Positions 41,972 through 50,165 of a DNA stretch of 64,000 bases are shown here, piece after piece. The notes under the pieces are model-generated. The model did not search any database. It worked only from the letters and a program-made list of their open reading frames with translations, and was not told the DNA's origin. Location: contig NC_067207.1 in assembly GCF_026262505.1 (NCBI RefSeq), positions 24,706,082 through 24,770,081 of the forward strand, given 5' to 3'. The position numbers and the translations under genes are program-made. This DNA comes from Trichomonas vaginalis G3. Lineage: Eukaryota > Parabasalia > Trichomonadida > Trichomonadidae. Within the stretch, counting starts at the first letter, position 1. Each line of letters opens with the position of its first letter.

Positions 41972-42811
41972 TTACCCTACTTGTTTGAAGTTGTCAAAAT
42001 ACTCTGTTATTTTTTCCTTTAACAATGGTAAGTCTTCTTTGAATGTAAGTATTGTACAACCTTTAATATCATAGTGTGTTTGAGGTAACGTATCTTGAAC
42101 TATTTGTTTCACATCTTCATTCGGTGTCATTGAAATCGGTAAGTTTTCGCGATAGAACCAATTTCTGTCAGATTTGTAAATCTTAGCAAGGTCGTAAAAG
42201 CTTTTGTTGTTTCTTCTGACTAAATGCAACATAACCATATCTTTATCTTCTTCATTTTCCATCTCTTCAGTATAAATCATATACTTATAGTTCTTTTCCT
42301 TTCCTTTTGGTACCGAACGTGGTATTCTTTTCTGAATGCTTTTGTCTTTTGCTTCAAGCTTGTTTTCCATCTCTTCACGTTCTTGTCTATGAATTTCGTC
42401 AAGAAGTCTGTAAATATACCAAGCATAACGAGGCGAAGCCCACATTGCAACAGCATTTACAAGATGTCTATGTCCATAATATCCTCTCAAACCGTTTGGC
42501 AATTTTTCACGATTTTCATAGAGTTTTGGCGACTGGGGTTTTTTACTTACTCGCTGTTCTTCACTGTTTTCAGAAAAAAGTATGTCTCGCTGTGCTTCGC
42601 TCAAAAGTTCTAGTGTGCTTTGGTTCCTAAACCAGTCTTGTGGTTTCTTAGTATCTGGAGCAAAACATGCTGTCAAAATACTTTGCATTTGGTACATATC
42701 GTCTTTGACCGAACGAATGAGACGGAGTTGTTTGTTAAACTGTATGTACTCGTATTCTTCATTTATAGCTTCATGGACTATAACTGTTGTTGTGTTCTCT
42801 GTTGTTGACAT
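41972..42811 (-). CDS. KilA-N domain protein (Bro-like), copy 2
   Basis: Close homologue of 2494-3321, differing mainly in the segment before the KilA-N signature (GYYGHRHLVNAVAMWASPRY). Start chosen at MSTTENTTT, after the same leader (TGTATGTAAAGACAG). The C-terminal half is almost unchanged between the two element types. Probably a DNA-binding regulator. Frame whole. Confidence 0.75.
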   Translation of the reverse strand: MSTTENTTTVIVHEAINEEYEYIQFNKQLRLIRSVKDDMYQMQSILTACFAPDTKKPQDWFRNQSTLELLSEAQRDILFSENSEEQRVSKKPQSPKLYENREKLPNGLRGYYGHRHLVNAVAMWASPRYAWYIYRLLDEIHRQEREEMENKLEAKDKSIQKRIPRSVPKGKEKNYKYMIYTEEMENEEDKDMVMLHLVRRNNKSFYDLAKIYKSDRNWFYRENLPISMTPNEDVKQIVQDTLPQTHYDIKGCTILTFKEDLPLLKEKITEYFDNFKQVG

Positions 42812-42899
42812 ATCTGTCTTTACATACAAAATAAAAAAAATATTTTATAAAAAATTAGCGTTATTTTCTGACTTTCACAAAAGACCAAAAATAAACGCT

Positions 42900-43511
42900 T
42901 TACATGTATTTTTCAGCAACTTCGTCAAATAATTTTATAGCTTTATCTATCTCATCTACTTCAAACGTTTCTTTACCTTTTATGGGAGCACCATATATTT
43001 TCTCAAACTTTTCAAGTAGTTCTGTTTCTGCAGCTCTCATATCATTAACAAACACAACCTTGACTCTATTGACTGTACTGTCATATCTTTGAGTTATATT
43101 ATATGTTCTTCCTATCTTATATCTCTTTGTATTGAAGTCCTTCGGTTTCTGAACGATGTAAAGTAAGCCTTCACTGCAACGTTCCGTATCGAATGAACCA
43201 TATGTTATGAAGTTATATCCAACAACTGGGTCTAACCATAACAAAACTATTGGTATAAGACTTTTGTCGATGAGATATGCTGCAGTTCCATAGAATCTTA
43301 CCGATATCATAAGCTCAGGATTTCTTGTCAAAATTTTCTGAGTAGAAGCAATTCTAACCCAGTCCTTCGGTTTCTTTCCAGATGGAGATATAATGTCTGA
43401 CAAAGAATATTTGTTGTATTTCTTTGAGTATCTTACGTTTAAATCACCTATTCTAACCACTTTGGTGTCATTGTCTATCTTTCTAACTGTTTCAAACTCA
43501 ATGTTTGTCAT
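42900..43511 (-). CDS. KilA-N plus T5orf172-like protein, copy 2
   Basis: Nearly identical to 3410-4021: the KilA-N-like front and the LLYIVQ...YKIGRT...KGKETFEV GIY-YIG-like end. Start taken at MTNIEFETVRK, following the shared leader. It lies just upstream of the other KilA-N gene on the same strand, 88 bp apart, with the AAATTAGCGTTATTTT box (about 42853) in the gap. Frame whole. Confidence 0.75.
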   Translation of the reverse strand: MTNIEFETVRKIDNDTKVVRIGDLNVRYSKKYNKYSLSDIISPSGKKPKDWVRIASTQKILTRNPELMISVRFYGTAAYLIDKSLIPIVLLWLDPVVGYNFITYGSFDTERCSEGLLYIVQKPKDFNTKRYKIGRTYNITQRYDSTVNRVKVVFVNDMRAAETELLEKFEKIYGAPIKGKETFEVDEIDKAIKLFDEVAEKYM

Positions 43512-43559
43512 TTCTGTTCTTACATACAAAATAAAAAAAATAAAAAAATAAAACTAACT

Positions 43560-44090
43560 TTATTTTTTCTATCTTAAGGAAATTCATGAAATTTCATACG
43601 GAATTCAGCAAAAATATATTTTATGTTAGCATGTTAGATCTAACACGTTTTCTCACCTGTTTTCTAACATGGTCTAAAACATACAAAACTCATGAAATTT
43701 GGTCATTTTTCAGCAAAAATATATTTTATGTTAGCATGTTAGATCTAACACGTTTTCTAACCTCTTTTCTAACATGGTCTAAAACATACAAAACTCATGA
43801 AATTTCAAGACTTCATCGAACTTAAATGTTTTGTCAAGACTTTGTCATATGATTGCTTCTCTCGGTTTTCCGAGGGAAGAGATTCCATGTTTTGTCAAGA
43901 CTTCATTGTAAATGACCAAAAATATATTTTATGTTAGCATGTTAGATCTAACACGTTTTCTCACCTGTTTTCTAACATGGTCTAAAACACACAAAACTCA
44001 TGAAATTTCATACGGAATTCAGCAAAAATATATTTTATGTTAGCATGTTAGATCTAACACGTTTTCTCACCTGTTTTCTAACATAACTAT
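43560..44090. repeat. Tandem ~105-bp repeats with AGATCT palindromes
   Basis: Repeats of a unit with AGCAAAAATATATTTTATG, TTAGCATGTTAGATCTAACA, CGTTTTCTCACCTG, TTTTCTAACATGGTCTAAAA and CTCATGAAATTT. AGATCT cores lie at 43636, 43741, 43944 and 44050. A mini-palindrome with borrowed KilA-N flanks is embedded at 43846-43886. In the PolB type the same gap (4022-4131) has a single copy. Confidence 0.8.
43846..43886. repeat. Fragment of KilA-N coding DNA with a flipped hairpin core
   Basis: Flanks CATATGATTGCTT and AAGAGATTCC are the reverse complement of the DNA around the hairpin at 3075-3092, but the 18-base hairpin core keeps the same orientation as there. Relative to its flanks the core is therefore inverted. 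Confidence 0.7.
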
Positions 44091-45029
44091 TTACAAGCGT
44101 TTTACATGGTATATGTTGCGATGGTTCATGACTCTAAACAGTTTTGTAGCCTCTATTTCTTCTTTTAGTACATCGAATGTTTTAACAATGCCGAAAGTTT
44201 CTTTATATTTCTTCTTGACGTCAGATAGAAGGAAATCTTCTGCTGTTGGATAGTTTTTGTTCAGAAATTCTAACATGTCCATTTTATTTTCTGCTGGTTT
44301 TTCTGCTTCTTTCTTTAAATCTGCATAGTCGTTTCTCATACGTTCTATCTCTTTGACGGAGTAGTTATATTTCCTAATTGCTGCTTTACATTTAGAACAT
44401 TGCGGGTTCATTTTTGCGTTATACATTGAAATAAAACCAGCTAAAACAACTAAAGCGTCAATTGCTCTCTTCATCTCAAACATAGCGGGTCTTATTTGTT
44501 TGTTCCATACTTTGCCTCTTCTATCTTTATCTCTTATCTGCCATACACATTCAGCAACTAACGAAACAAAGTTGTCGTAGGTCTTAAATTCTTCAGATTT
44601 ATATATGTCAGAAACATTCTTATATACCATGTCGCAATCTTTGTCCATAACCTTATGGTTGCAATGAAATCCTAGAAACTCATAGTTTACCTTTCGTATG
44701 AACTTCTTTATTTCTACTGAGTCAGTTGGTTTCACTTCTATTTCATCGAATTCAGGAATAGTGAGTTTTTGTTGTTGGATTTCAGGTAGTTTAGGCAAAT
44801 GGTCAATAATGTCCTGCATTTCATAAAGATACTGTTCATTTGTTTCATCTTTCGCACTACAGTCTAAATTACTTGTTAAAAGTTCTTGCTTTATCTTCTG
44901 GATTTCTGTTTCAAAAGTATATGAAGAAGGAATGAAGCTTTTCATTTCTACTAACATAGATGTTGGATTCATGACTAAAGAGTTTGGTGCTGTTGTTTGA
45001 ATTGTTGTTGTGCCGATTGTTGAAATCAT
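44091..45029 (-). CDS. 312-aa Polinton protein with a CxxC pair, whole copy
   Basis: Starts MISTIGTTTIQTTAPNSLVM. Helical front half, then Cys/His-containing LGFHCNHKVMDKDC, a helix bundle-like region, NPQCSKCKAAIRKYNYSV, and a charged helical end. The several Cys and His residues might bind zinc, but no named family is recognised. Upstream lies TTTTGTATAAAAGATATG, a variant of the leader used by the KilA-N genes. Shared almost unchanged with the PolB type (4132-5073). Frame whole. Confidence 0.6.
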   Translation of the reverse strand: MISTIGTTTIQTTAPNSLVMNPTSMLVEMKSFIPSSYTFETEIQKIKQELLTSNLDCSAKDETNEQYLYEMQDIIDHLPKLPEIQQQKLTIPEFDEIEVKPTDSVEIKKFIRKVNYEFLGFHCNHKVMDKDCDMVYKNVSDIYKSEEFKTYDNFVSLVAECVWQIRDKDRRGKVWNKQIRPAMFEMKRAIDALVVLAGFISMYNAKMNPQCSKCKAAIRKYNYSVKEIERMRNDYADLKKEAEKPAENKMDMLEFLNKNYPTAEDFLLSDVKKKYKETFGIVKTFDVLKEEIEATKLFRVMNHRNIYHVKRL

Positions 45030-45394
45030 ATCTTTTATACAAAATAAAAAAATAAAAAAATAAAACTAACTTTATTTTTATTTCGGGAAAATTCATGAAA
45101 ATTCAAGAGGTGAAAAAAGAGGTGAAAAAACAGGTGAGATCTAACATTCTAACATAAACTTTATTTTTGGGTCCTTTACACTCATTACGAAGAAGTCTTG
45201 ACAAAACATTTACGAAGAAGTCATGAAAATTCAAGAGGTTAGAAAACGTGTTAGAAAACGTGTTAGATCTAACATTCTAACATAAACTTTATTTTTGGTG
45301 TAAATTTCATGATTTTCGAGAGTTTTAGACCATGTTAGAAAACAGGTGAGAAAACAGGTGAGATCTAACATGCTAACATAAACTTTATTTTTGC

Positions 45395-45551
45395 TGAATT
45401 CAGCAACAAAATGAACGAGGTCAGGATGTATGTAAATACCTTTGAATTCATTCATAACACCCTTAGTAAGCTCATAAAATGCTTGTTTTGAGGTCGAGCC
45501 ACTTTTGGCTCCACCGTATTCTTTCAACCAAAACTCAAGAATTTCCTGCAT
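45395..45551 (-). pseudogene. KilA-N-like remnant
   Basis: About 50 codons beginning MQEILEFWLKEYGGAKSGST and including FKGIYIHPDLVHFVAEF, the central KilA-N strand and helix. It then merges into the AGATCT repeat. A leftover of a third KilA-N gene in this zone. Broken. Confidence 0.5.
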
Positions 45552-45718
45552 GAATTTTGTATAAAACTAACTTTATTTTTTATTTCGGGAAAATTCATGA
45601 AAATTCAAGAGGTTAGAAAACGTGTTAGAAAACGTGTTAGATCTAACCATCTACCCGACATTCTCGTCAAATACAAAAAAAATACAAAAAATGACACTTT
45701 TTCATTAGATAACTGTTA

Positions 45719-45756
45719 TTTTTTGACGAAGTGAAGGTTTACACTTCGTCAAAAAA
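45719..45756. repeat. 15-bp-arm hairpin (three copies in the zone)
   Basis: Arms TTTTTTGACGAAGTG and its complement around the loop AAGGTTTA. Further copies at 45825-45862 and 46227-46264. Each is followed by CCCTGAAATCATATCTTTTA, which on the minus strand resembles the start of the 312-aa gene. Confidence 0.85.
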
Positions 45757-46572
45757 ATCCCTGAAATCATATCTTTTATACAAAAAAATACAAAAAATGA
45801 CACTTTTTCATTATATAACTGTTATTTTTTGACGAAGTGAAGGTTTACACTTCGTCAAAAAAATCCCTGAAATCATATCTTTTATACAAAAAAATACAAA
45901 AAAATACAAAATAAAACTAACTTTATTTTTTCTATCTTAAGGAAATTCATGAAAATTCATGAGGTTAGAAAACGTGTTAGAAAACGTGTTAGATCTAACA
46001 TTCTAACATAAACTTTATTTTTGGGTCCTTTACACTCATTACGAAGAAGTCATGACAAAACATTTACGAAGAAGTCTTGACAAAACATTTACGAAGAAGT
46101 CATGACAAAACATTTACGAAGAAGTCTTGACAAATTCAAAAGGGTAGAAATGAGGTGAGATCTAACCATCTACCCGACATTCTCGTCAAATGAAAAAAAT
46201 GACACTTTTTCATTAGATAACTGTTATTTTTTGACGAAGTGAAGGTTTACACTTCGTCAAAAAAATCCCTGAAATCATATCTTTTATACAAAAAATACAA
46301 AATAAAACTAACTTTATTTTTTCTATCTTAAGGAAATTCATGACAAATTCAAGAGGTTAGAAAACGTGTTAGAAAACGTGTTAGATCTAACCATCTACCC
46401 TAAACGTTATTTTTGGGTCCTTTACACTCATTACGATGAAGTCTTGACAAAACATTTACGAAGAAGTCTTGACAAAACATTTACGATGAAGTCTTGACAA
46501 AACATTTACGAAGAAGTCATGAAAATTCATGAGGGTAGAAAACGTGTTAGAAAACGTGTTAGATCTAACATG

Positions 46573-46920
46573 TTAACATAAATTATATTTTTGGTCCGGG
46601 AACAACTTTCTCTCAATTGGAGCTGTGGCATACTCTTTGCGTAAGCGGTTCAGACCTTCTTCGAACTCTTGGTCTCTCTTCGATTTGGATTGAGATTGGA
46701 ATTGCTGGGGTGGAGCTTGCTGGAACATCCAAGGGTTGGGGAAGTAAGGCATAGGCAGAGGAGGGTAGTTCGGGAAGCCTTGTGGTGGGTAGTAACCTTG
46801 AGGTGGAAATTGGTAGAAATTCGGAGGTACTTGCTGGAACTGAGGTTGCTGAGGAGACTGTTGTGGTTCTTTAGGTTCCTCTGGTTTGGGAATGGACTCG
46901 GTTGGTGGGACGTCGGACAT
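46573..46920 (-). CDS. Pro/Gln/Tyr-rich protein (115 aa) of odd composition
   Basis: Starts MSDVPPTESIPKPEEPKEPQ at the first true ATG. A Pro, Gln and Tyr-rich middle (PPQGYYPPQGFPNYPPLPMP) is followed by a charged helix (KRDQEFEEGLNRLRKEY). The DNA is clearly richer in G and C than the neighbours, with codons such as GGG, CCC and CTC. Divergent from 47194 across a minisatellite. No family recognised; low-complexity virion or phase-separating proteins look like this. Confidence 0.5.
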   Translation of the reverse strand: MSDVPPTESIPKPEEPKEPQQSPQQPQFQQVPPNFYQFPPQGYYPPQGFPNYPPLPMPYFPNPWMFQQAPPQQFQSQSKSKRDQEFEEGLNRLRKEYATAPIERKLFPDQKYNLC

Positions 46921-46964
46921 TCGTTTGTGGCTTAACCGTCGGACCACAACGATAAAAATCTCTG

Positions 46965-47192
46965 CTACTAGCAGTACTGCTACTGACAGTAGCAGTACTT
47001 TTACTGACAGTAGCAGTACTTTTACTGACAGTAGCAGTACTTTTTCTGACAGTAGCAGTACTTTTACTGACAGTAGCAGTACTTTATCGTCGAAAACCCT
47101 CTCAAATTTTCCTTTTTACTGACAGTAGCAGTACTTTTTCTGACAGTAGCAGTACTTTTACTGACAGTAGCAGTACTTTTTCTGACAGTAGC
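46965..47192. repeat. 21-bp minisatellite in a divergent promoter
   Basis: About ten units of AGCAGTACTTTTACTGACAGT, interrupted once at 47082-47118 by unique sequence. Each unit holds the hairpin CAGTA-CTTT-TACTG. It fills the space between two divergent genes (starts 46920 and 47194), so the units may be regulator sites. No spacers as in CRISPR. Confidence 0.8.
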
Positions 47193-47193
47193 A

Positions 47194-47559
47194 ATGGTCG
47201 AGGTCGAACCTACCGACGAGGCAATTTACCTAATTGAACTTAACGACTGCGTAAAAGACTACTTGCGCAAGGTCATGAAGCCCAAGGTCAAGTTCACCAC
47301 TATTTCTGGAAGGGCTGCCTTGAATCTCGAGACTTCGACTGGAATTCCAATTGAGGTACCAGACGGGACAGCCTACGACGACATAAAGCAAGCAAAGAAG
47401 GAAGCCATTATAAAGTTCTTTGCCAAGCGTCCTTGGATACTACTTCCAAACAGAGAGAGTCCAATTCCACGAATTATACAAATTCTCAGAGCACTGTTCC
47501 ACTTCTCAGGACAACCGTTCTTCATAACCTGTGAAGGCGACATCCAACCAGTTCAGTAA
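47194..47559 (+). CDS. 121-aa protein of odd composition
   Basis: Starts MVEVEPTDEAIYLIELNDCV. Mixed alpha/beta with FTTISGRAALNLETSTGIPI and a helix (KQAKKEAIIKFFAKRPW). Codon use is richer in G and C than the Polinton genes around it (for example GTCGAGGTCGAACC). It pairs with the Pro/Gln-rich gene across the minisatellite. No family recognised; possibly a later acquisition by the element. Frame whole. Confidence 0.5.
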   Translation: MVEVEPTDEAIYLIELNDCVKDYLRKVMKPKVKFTTISGRAALNLETSTGIPIEVPDGTAYDDIKQAKKEAIIKFFAKRPWILLPNRESPIPRIIQILRALFHFSGQPFFITCEGDIQPVQ

Positions 47560-47697
47560 ACCTTAACGTTTAACTTCACTTTTTTTATGTTTTTTGTGAA
47601 AGTGTCAAAAATAAATTGTTTTCATGAGTTTTCTACGATGTTAGAAAAGTGGTTAGAAAACGTGTTAGATCTAACATGCTAACATAAACATTATTTT
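47560..47697. repeat. Intergenic AGATCT repeat
   Basis: Contains GTTAGAAAACGTGTTAGATC and the palindrome core at 47667-47672, between convergent genes. Nothing else seen. Confidence 0.6.
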
Positions 47698-48557
47698 TCA
47701 ATACTTTTTCAGCACTTTTCCGTAGTTATAGATGAAAGACAATTCGAGATAAAAGTCATAGTACAATGGAATAATATGTTGCACACCATTTGTTGTGAAC
47801 CAAACTTGAAAGTCAGAGAAACTGTTACTAGGTGGTTCGTAGAATTTAGAAGCAAAGTCATAAAAGTCCTTACCAATACATAGAAAACTATTGTTGCTTG
47901 AACTGAAACTTGCATGACACATAACATTTTGAGGGTCAAACACGTTTCTATAAACTGTCAAATCTGCTGGTGGAAGTATAAATTTAAATGGACCATCTGG
48001 TGGTAATGGTTCGTTCTGGTTTAGTAACCGAAGAAATTGTGCCCAAGAACGTTTGTCTACTTTCCAAATAAAAACTCTGTATCTCTTGGAGGGTTAATTT
48101 CAATCTTTTGAAATGAAACGGTGGAGTTCATCTTGTCATATTCTAGTTTCAGATAGTATGTTCCATTTAGTAAAGAGTCGTATTTTTCTTGAAATTCCCA
48201 ATAATATTTGTTCATTTGAGTTTGAAAGTCATTTAGAGTTTTCTCAAGACTTTCGTCTGAACGAACTGTAAAGATTCTCATTTCGTCAAATTTGTCTATT
48301 AGACCATCAGAACCTTTATACTGCCCATGAAAATATACTGCGAACATAAATGCGTTAGTTCTATTTGAAAACAAAACTCTTCTAAATCCTATTGCCTTTG
48401 CATCTGAAGGACTTTGAAGCCAACGAATTGGATAGTCAAACCTGTATACTCGGGATGAAATTTCTTCATCTGAAATAGTCCTACCAGCATTTGTAAAGAT
48501 ATAGTCTAACGGTTTTGTATCTGCTACTTTTGTTCTTTGTTTTTCAACCTGAAGCAT
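47698..48557 (-). pseudogene. Vertex-protein candidate, paralogue in the second type
   Basis: Starts MLQVEKQRTKVADTKPLDYI. It has the YPIRWLQSPSDAKAIGFRRV block, a long helix, then FDPQNVMCHASFSSSNNSFL, SDFQVWFTTNGVQHIIPLYY and a final hydrophobic strand (FYLELSFIYNY). It is related to 52549-53394 in the same element but clearly diverged, so the element carries two members of this family. A role at capsid vertices or the fibre base is inferred. Broken, about two breaks. Confidence 0.5.
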
Positions 48558-48662
48558 TTAATATATGTAAAAATATATTGTTTTAAAATGGTATGCCATT
48601 TCATATTTCTCATCTAACAAACAAGTTTCCCAACGGTCTTCTCCAACAAACTCAGCGTACAT
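48558..48662 (-). CDS. 34-aa peptide abutting the vertex candidate
   Basis: MYAEFVGEDRWETCLLDEKY followed by an aromatic end (HFKTIYFYIY). Its stop codon touches the next gene's ATG, which suggests one transcript. Too short to assign; may be chance. Confidence 0.25.
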   Translation of the reverse strand: MYAEFVGEDRWETCLLDEKYEMAYHFKTIYFYIY

Positions 48663-48711
48663 TTCAAATAAAATTTTAAAAATGTCACTTTTTAAAAAAT
48701 AAATTTTTACT

Positions 48712-48957
48712 TCATGCAATGTTTAACACATCGAAAGGCATGTCCATAAGACGTTCTTCTTCTAACCTCTCTAGTCTGTTTGGATAATTGGCACGTGCTG
48801 TTTCCAAATCCATTTCGTAGGTCAGACCAGCCAGTTTGTCATAGACTTTTATGGGTCTTCCTTTCTTATATTTAAACTTCTTCGAAACTCTCCAACCATA
48901 TCTTTGTAACTCTGCTTTTATTCTAGCAGATTTTCTATCCATTCTATATGGGGGCAT
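48712..48957 (-). CDS. Basic 81-aa protein
   Basis: Start taken at MPPYRMDRKSARIKAELQRY, right after a TTTTTATAAAA stretch; the longer frame upstream is low-complexity. Lys/Arg-rich front (GWRVSKKFKYKKGRPIKVYD) and a helical end (NRLERLEEERLMDMPFDVL). Nucleic-acid or capsid binding is likely from charge. No family recognised. Confidence 0.45.
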   Translation of the reverse strand: MPPYRMDRKSARIKAELQRYGWRVSKKFKYKKGRPIKVYDKLAGLTYEMDLETARANYPNRLERLEEERLMDMPFDVLNIA

Positions 48958-48988
48958 TTTTATAAAAAGAAAAAAAATATTTTTTTCT

Positions 48989-49555
48989 TTACTTAACATA
49001 ACCGCCTGCTGCCATAAGTCTTTGACGCCAACCCATACCAGCTAATGAAGGTTGACTTGGTTTAGTTTCCAAACTAAACTTTGGTTTTGGTTTTTCTTCT
49101 TCTATCGGTTTTTCGTCACTTTTCGGTTTCTCTGACTTTACTTCACTTGCAGGAACAGTTGTGTCGTCAACATCTTCATAAATATCATATGCCATTTGTT
49201 TTTGTTTTCCTTTCAACTTTTTGTGTTTGTTGTAAAGTTTAGAATATTTCGACTCTAAGTCAATGAGATGTTCTATAATGAACTGTTGGTCAGTGAAGTA
49301 AACTTTTCCATCTGTTGTCTCGAAAGCTCCTTCAGACTTCAATATTTTATTTGTGAGAGTCTGTTTCTTTTTTGAGATACTTGCCGTTCCATTTTTATGA
49401 AAAGTGACTTTGTAGTTAGGGTTTGTATTTCCAGACCTGGCACTTTCTATTATTGAATTTTTCTCTTCATCTGTAAGTTCTTTGACAGGTTTTGACAATG
49501 GTTCTGAACTTTTTGTTTGTGGTGTCAAATCTACCGTTTCAACTTCTTCGGTCAT
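48989..49555 (-). CDS. 188-aa charged protein ending in MAAGGYVK
   Basis: Starts MTEEVETVDLTPQTKSSEPL. Helical, Lys/Glu-rich, with a disordered Pro/Ser/Lys part (KPIEEEKPKPKFSLETKPSQ), then a conserved-looking end with LAGMGWRQRLMAAGGYVK. The LAGMG and MAAGG strings resemble adenovirus-protease (xGX-x / xGG-x) sites, so this could be a processed virion protein. No protease gene was recognised in the window. Its leader ACTGAGATGAAATG is shared with the next gene upstream (49575-49727). Frame whole. Confidence 0.45.
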   Translation of the reverse strand: MTEEVETVDLTPQTKSSEPLSKPVKELTDEEKNSIIESARSGNTNPNYKVTFHKNGTASISKKKQTLTNKILKSEGAFETTDGKVYFTDQQFIIEHLIDLESKYSKLYNKHKKLKGKQKQMAYDIYEDVDDTTVPASEVKSEKPKSDEKPIEEEKPKPKFSLETKPSQPSLAGMGWRQRLMAAGGYVK

Positions 49556-49574
49556 TTCATCTCAGTAAAAAATT

Positions 49575-49727
49575 TTAGTTTGGTTTGTTTTCAACTGGTT
49601 GTTTAGGTTTTTTAAGTCGGTCTAAAACTTCCTGAGGTATAGGAAGAACTTGACAAACACGTTGTGTAACTGCTGGAAGTCGACAAATCCATCTTGAACC
49701 CATTTGTCTCAATGCTGTATTGTTCAT
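49575..49727 (-). CDS. 50-aa small Polinton protein
   Basis: MNNTALRQMGSRWICRLPAV, then a Pro/Lys-rich tail (PIPQEVLDRLKKPKQPVENK). It starts after TTTTTTACTGAGATGAAATG, identical to the leader before 49555. Two Cys residues near Trp and Arg. No family recognised. Frame whole. Confidence 0.4.
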   Translation of the reverse strand: MNNTALRQMGSRWICRLPAVTQRVCQVLPIPQEVLDRLKKPKQPVENKPN

Positions 49728-49746
49728 TTCATCTCAGTAAAAAACT

Positions 49747-50148
49747 TTACATTCCCCACGTTTGAGGCGGTTGAGGTTGGTTATTGTTTACCCATTGTTG
49801 TGCATGGTTATATCCTCTGTTAAAGAATCTTTCACCTTGGTCCATATAGTGTCCTGCTTGGTTATAGTAGTCATTTGCTTTGTTATAATAGTTTCCTGCT
49901 TGTCTTCCTACATTGTCCATCCATCCTTGAACTTTTCCTCTTGTTTCAGGATTTGGAATAAGATTTGTTGCATCTCGTGCTACATCCCAACCTTTCTGTA
50001 CAGTTTGTATAATAGGTTGTGCTTTCTCTTTAAGTATACCTAATGTACTCAAAATCTTCTTTCCAATTCCAAATGCACCTCTGGCTATTGTTCCCACTGC
50101 GGGCAAAAATCTGGATGCAACTCCTGCTAATGCGCCAAATAAACCCAT
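49747..50148 (-). CDS. Gly/Ala-rich amphipathic minor virion protein candidate (133 aa)
   Basis: Starts MGLFGALAGVASRFLPAVGT, a hydrophobic/amphipathic front like membrane-lytic virion peptides. A helical linker follows, then Asn/Tyr/Gln-rich repeats (YYNKANDYYNQAGHYMDQGE) and a Pro/Gln end. Its start is 17 bp from the divergent integrase start. Protein VI-like function is inferred from composition. Frame whole. Confidence 0.45.
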   Translation of the reverse strand: MGLFGALAGVASRFLPAVGTIARGAFGIGKKILSTLGILKEKAQPIIQTVQKGWDVARDATNLIPNPETRGKVQGWMDNVGRQAGNYYNKANDYYNQAGHYMDQGERFFNRGYNHAQQWVNNNQPQPPQTWGM

Positions 50149-50165
50149 TTCTTATAGGATAAAAA

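Larger units (their letters stand above)
45090..46572. repeat. Repeat-rich intergenic zone (AGATCT, 25-bp and hairpin units)
   Basis: Three repeat kinds are mixed: (a) GTTAGAAAACGTGTTAGATCTAAC-type segments with cores at 45137, 45265, 45361, 45639, 45991, 46158, 46383 and 46561; (b) tandem ~25-bp CATTTACGAAGAAGTCATGA units at 45180-45235, 46035-46140 and 46440-46530; (c) ~105-bp hairpin units at about 45690-45780, 45795-45890 and 46195-46295. Apart from a KilA-N-like remnant at 45395-45551 no gene is seen. Confidence 0.8.

Noticed and set aside
46965-47192. CRISPR-like array of short repeats
   Set aside because: Units are head-to-tail 21-bp copies without unique spacers, in a eukaryotic genome, and no cas genes are near; it is a minisatellite.
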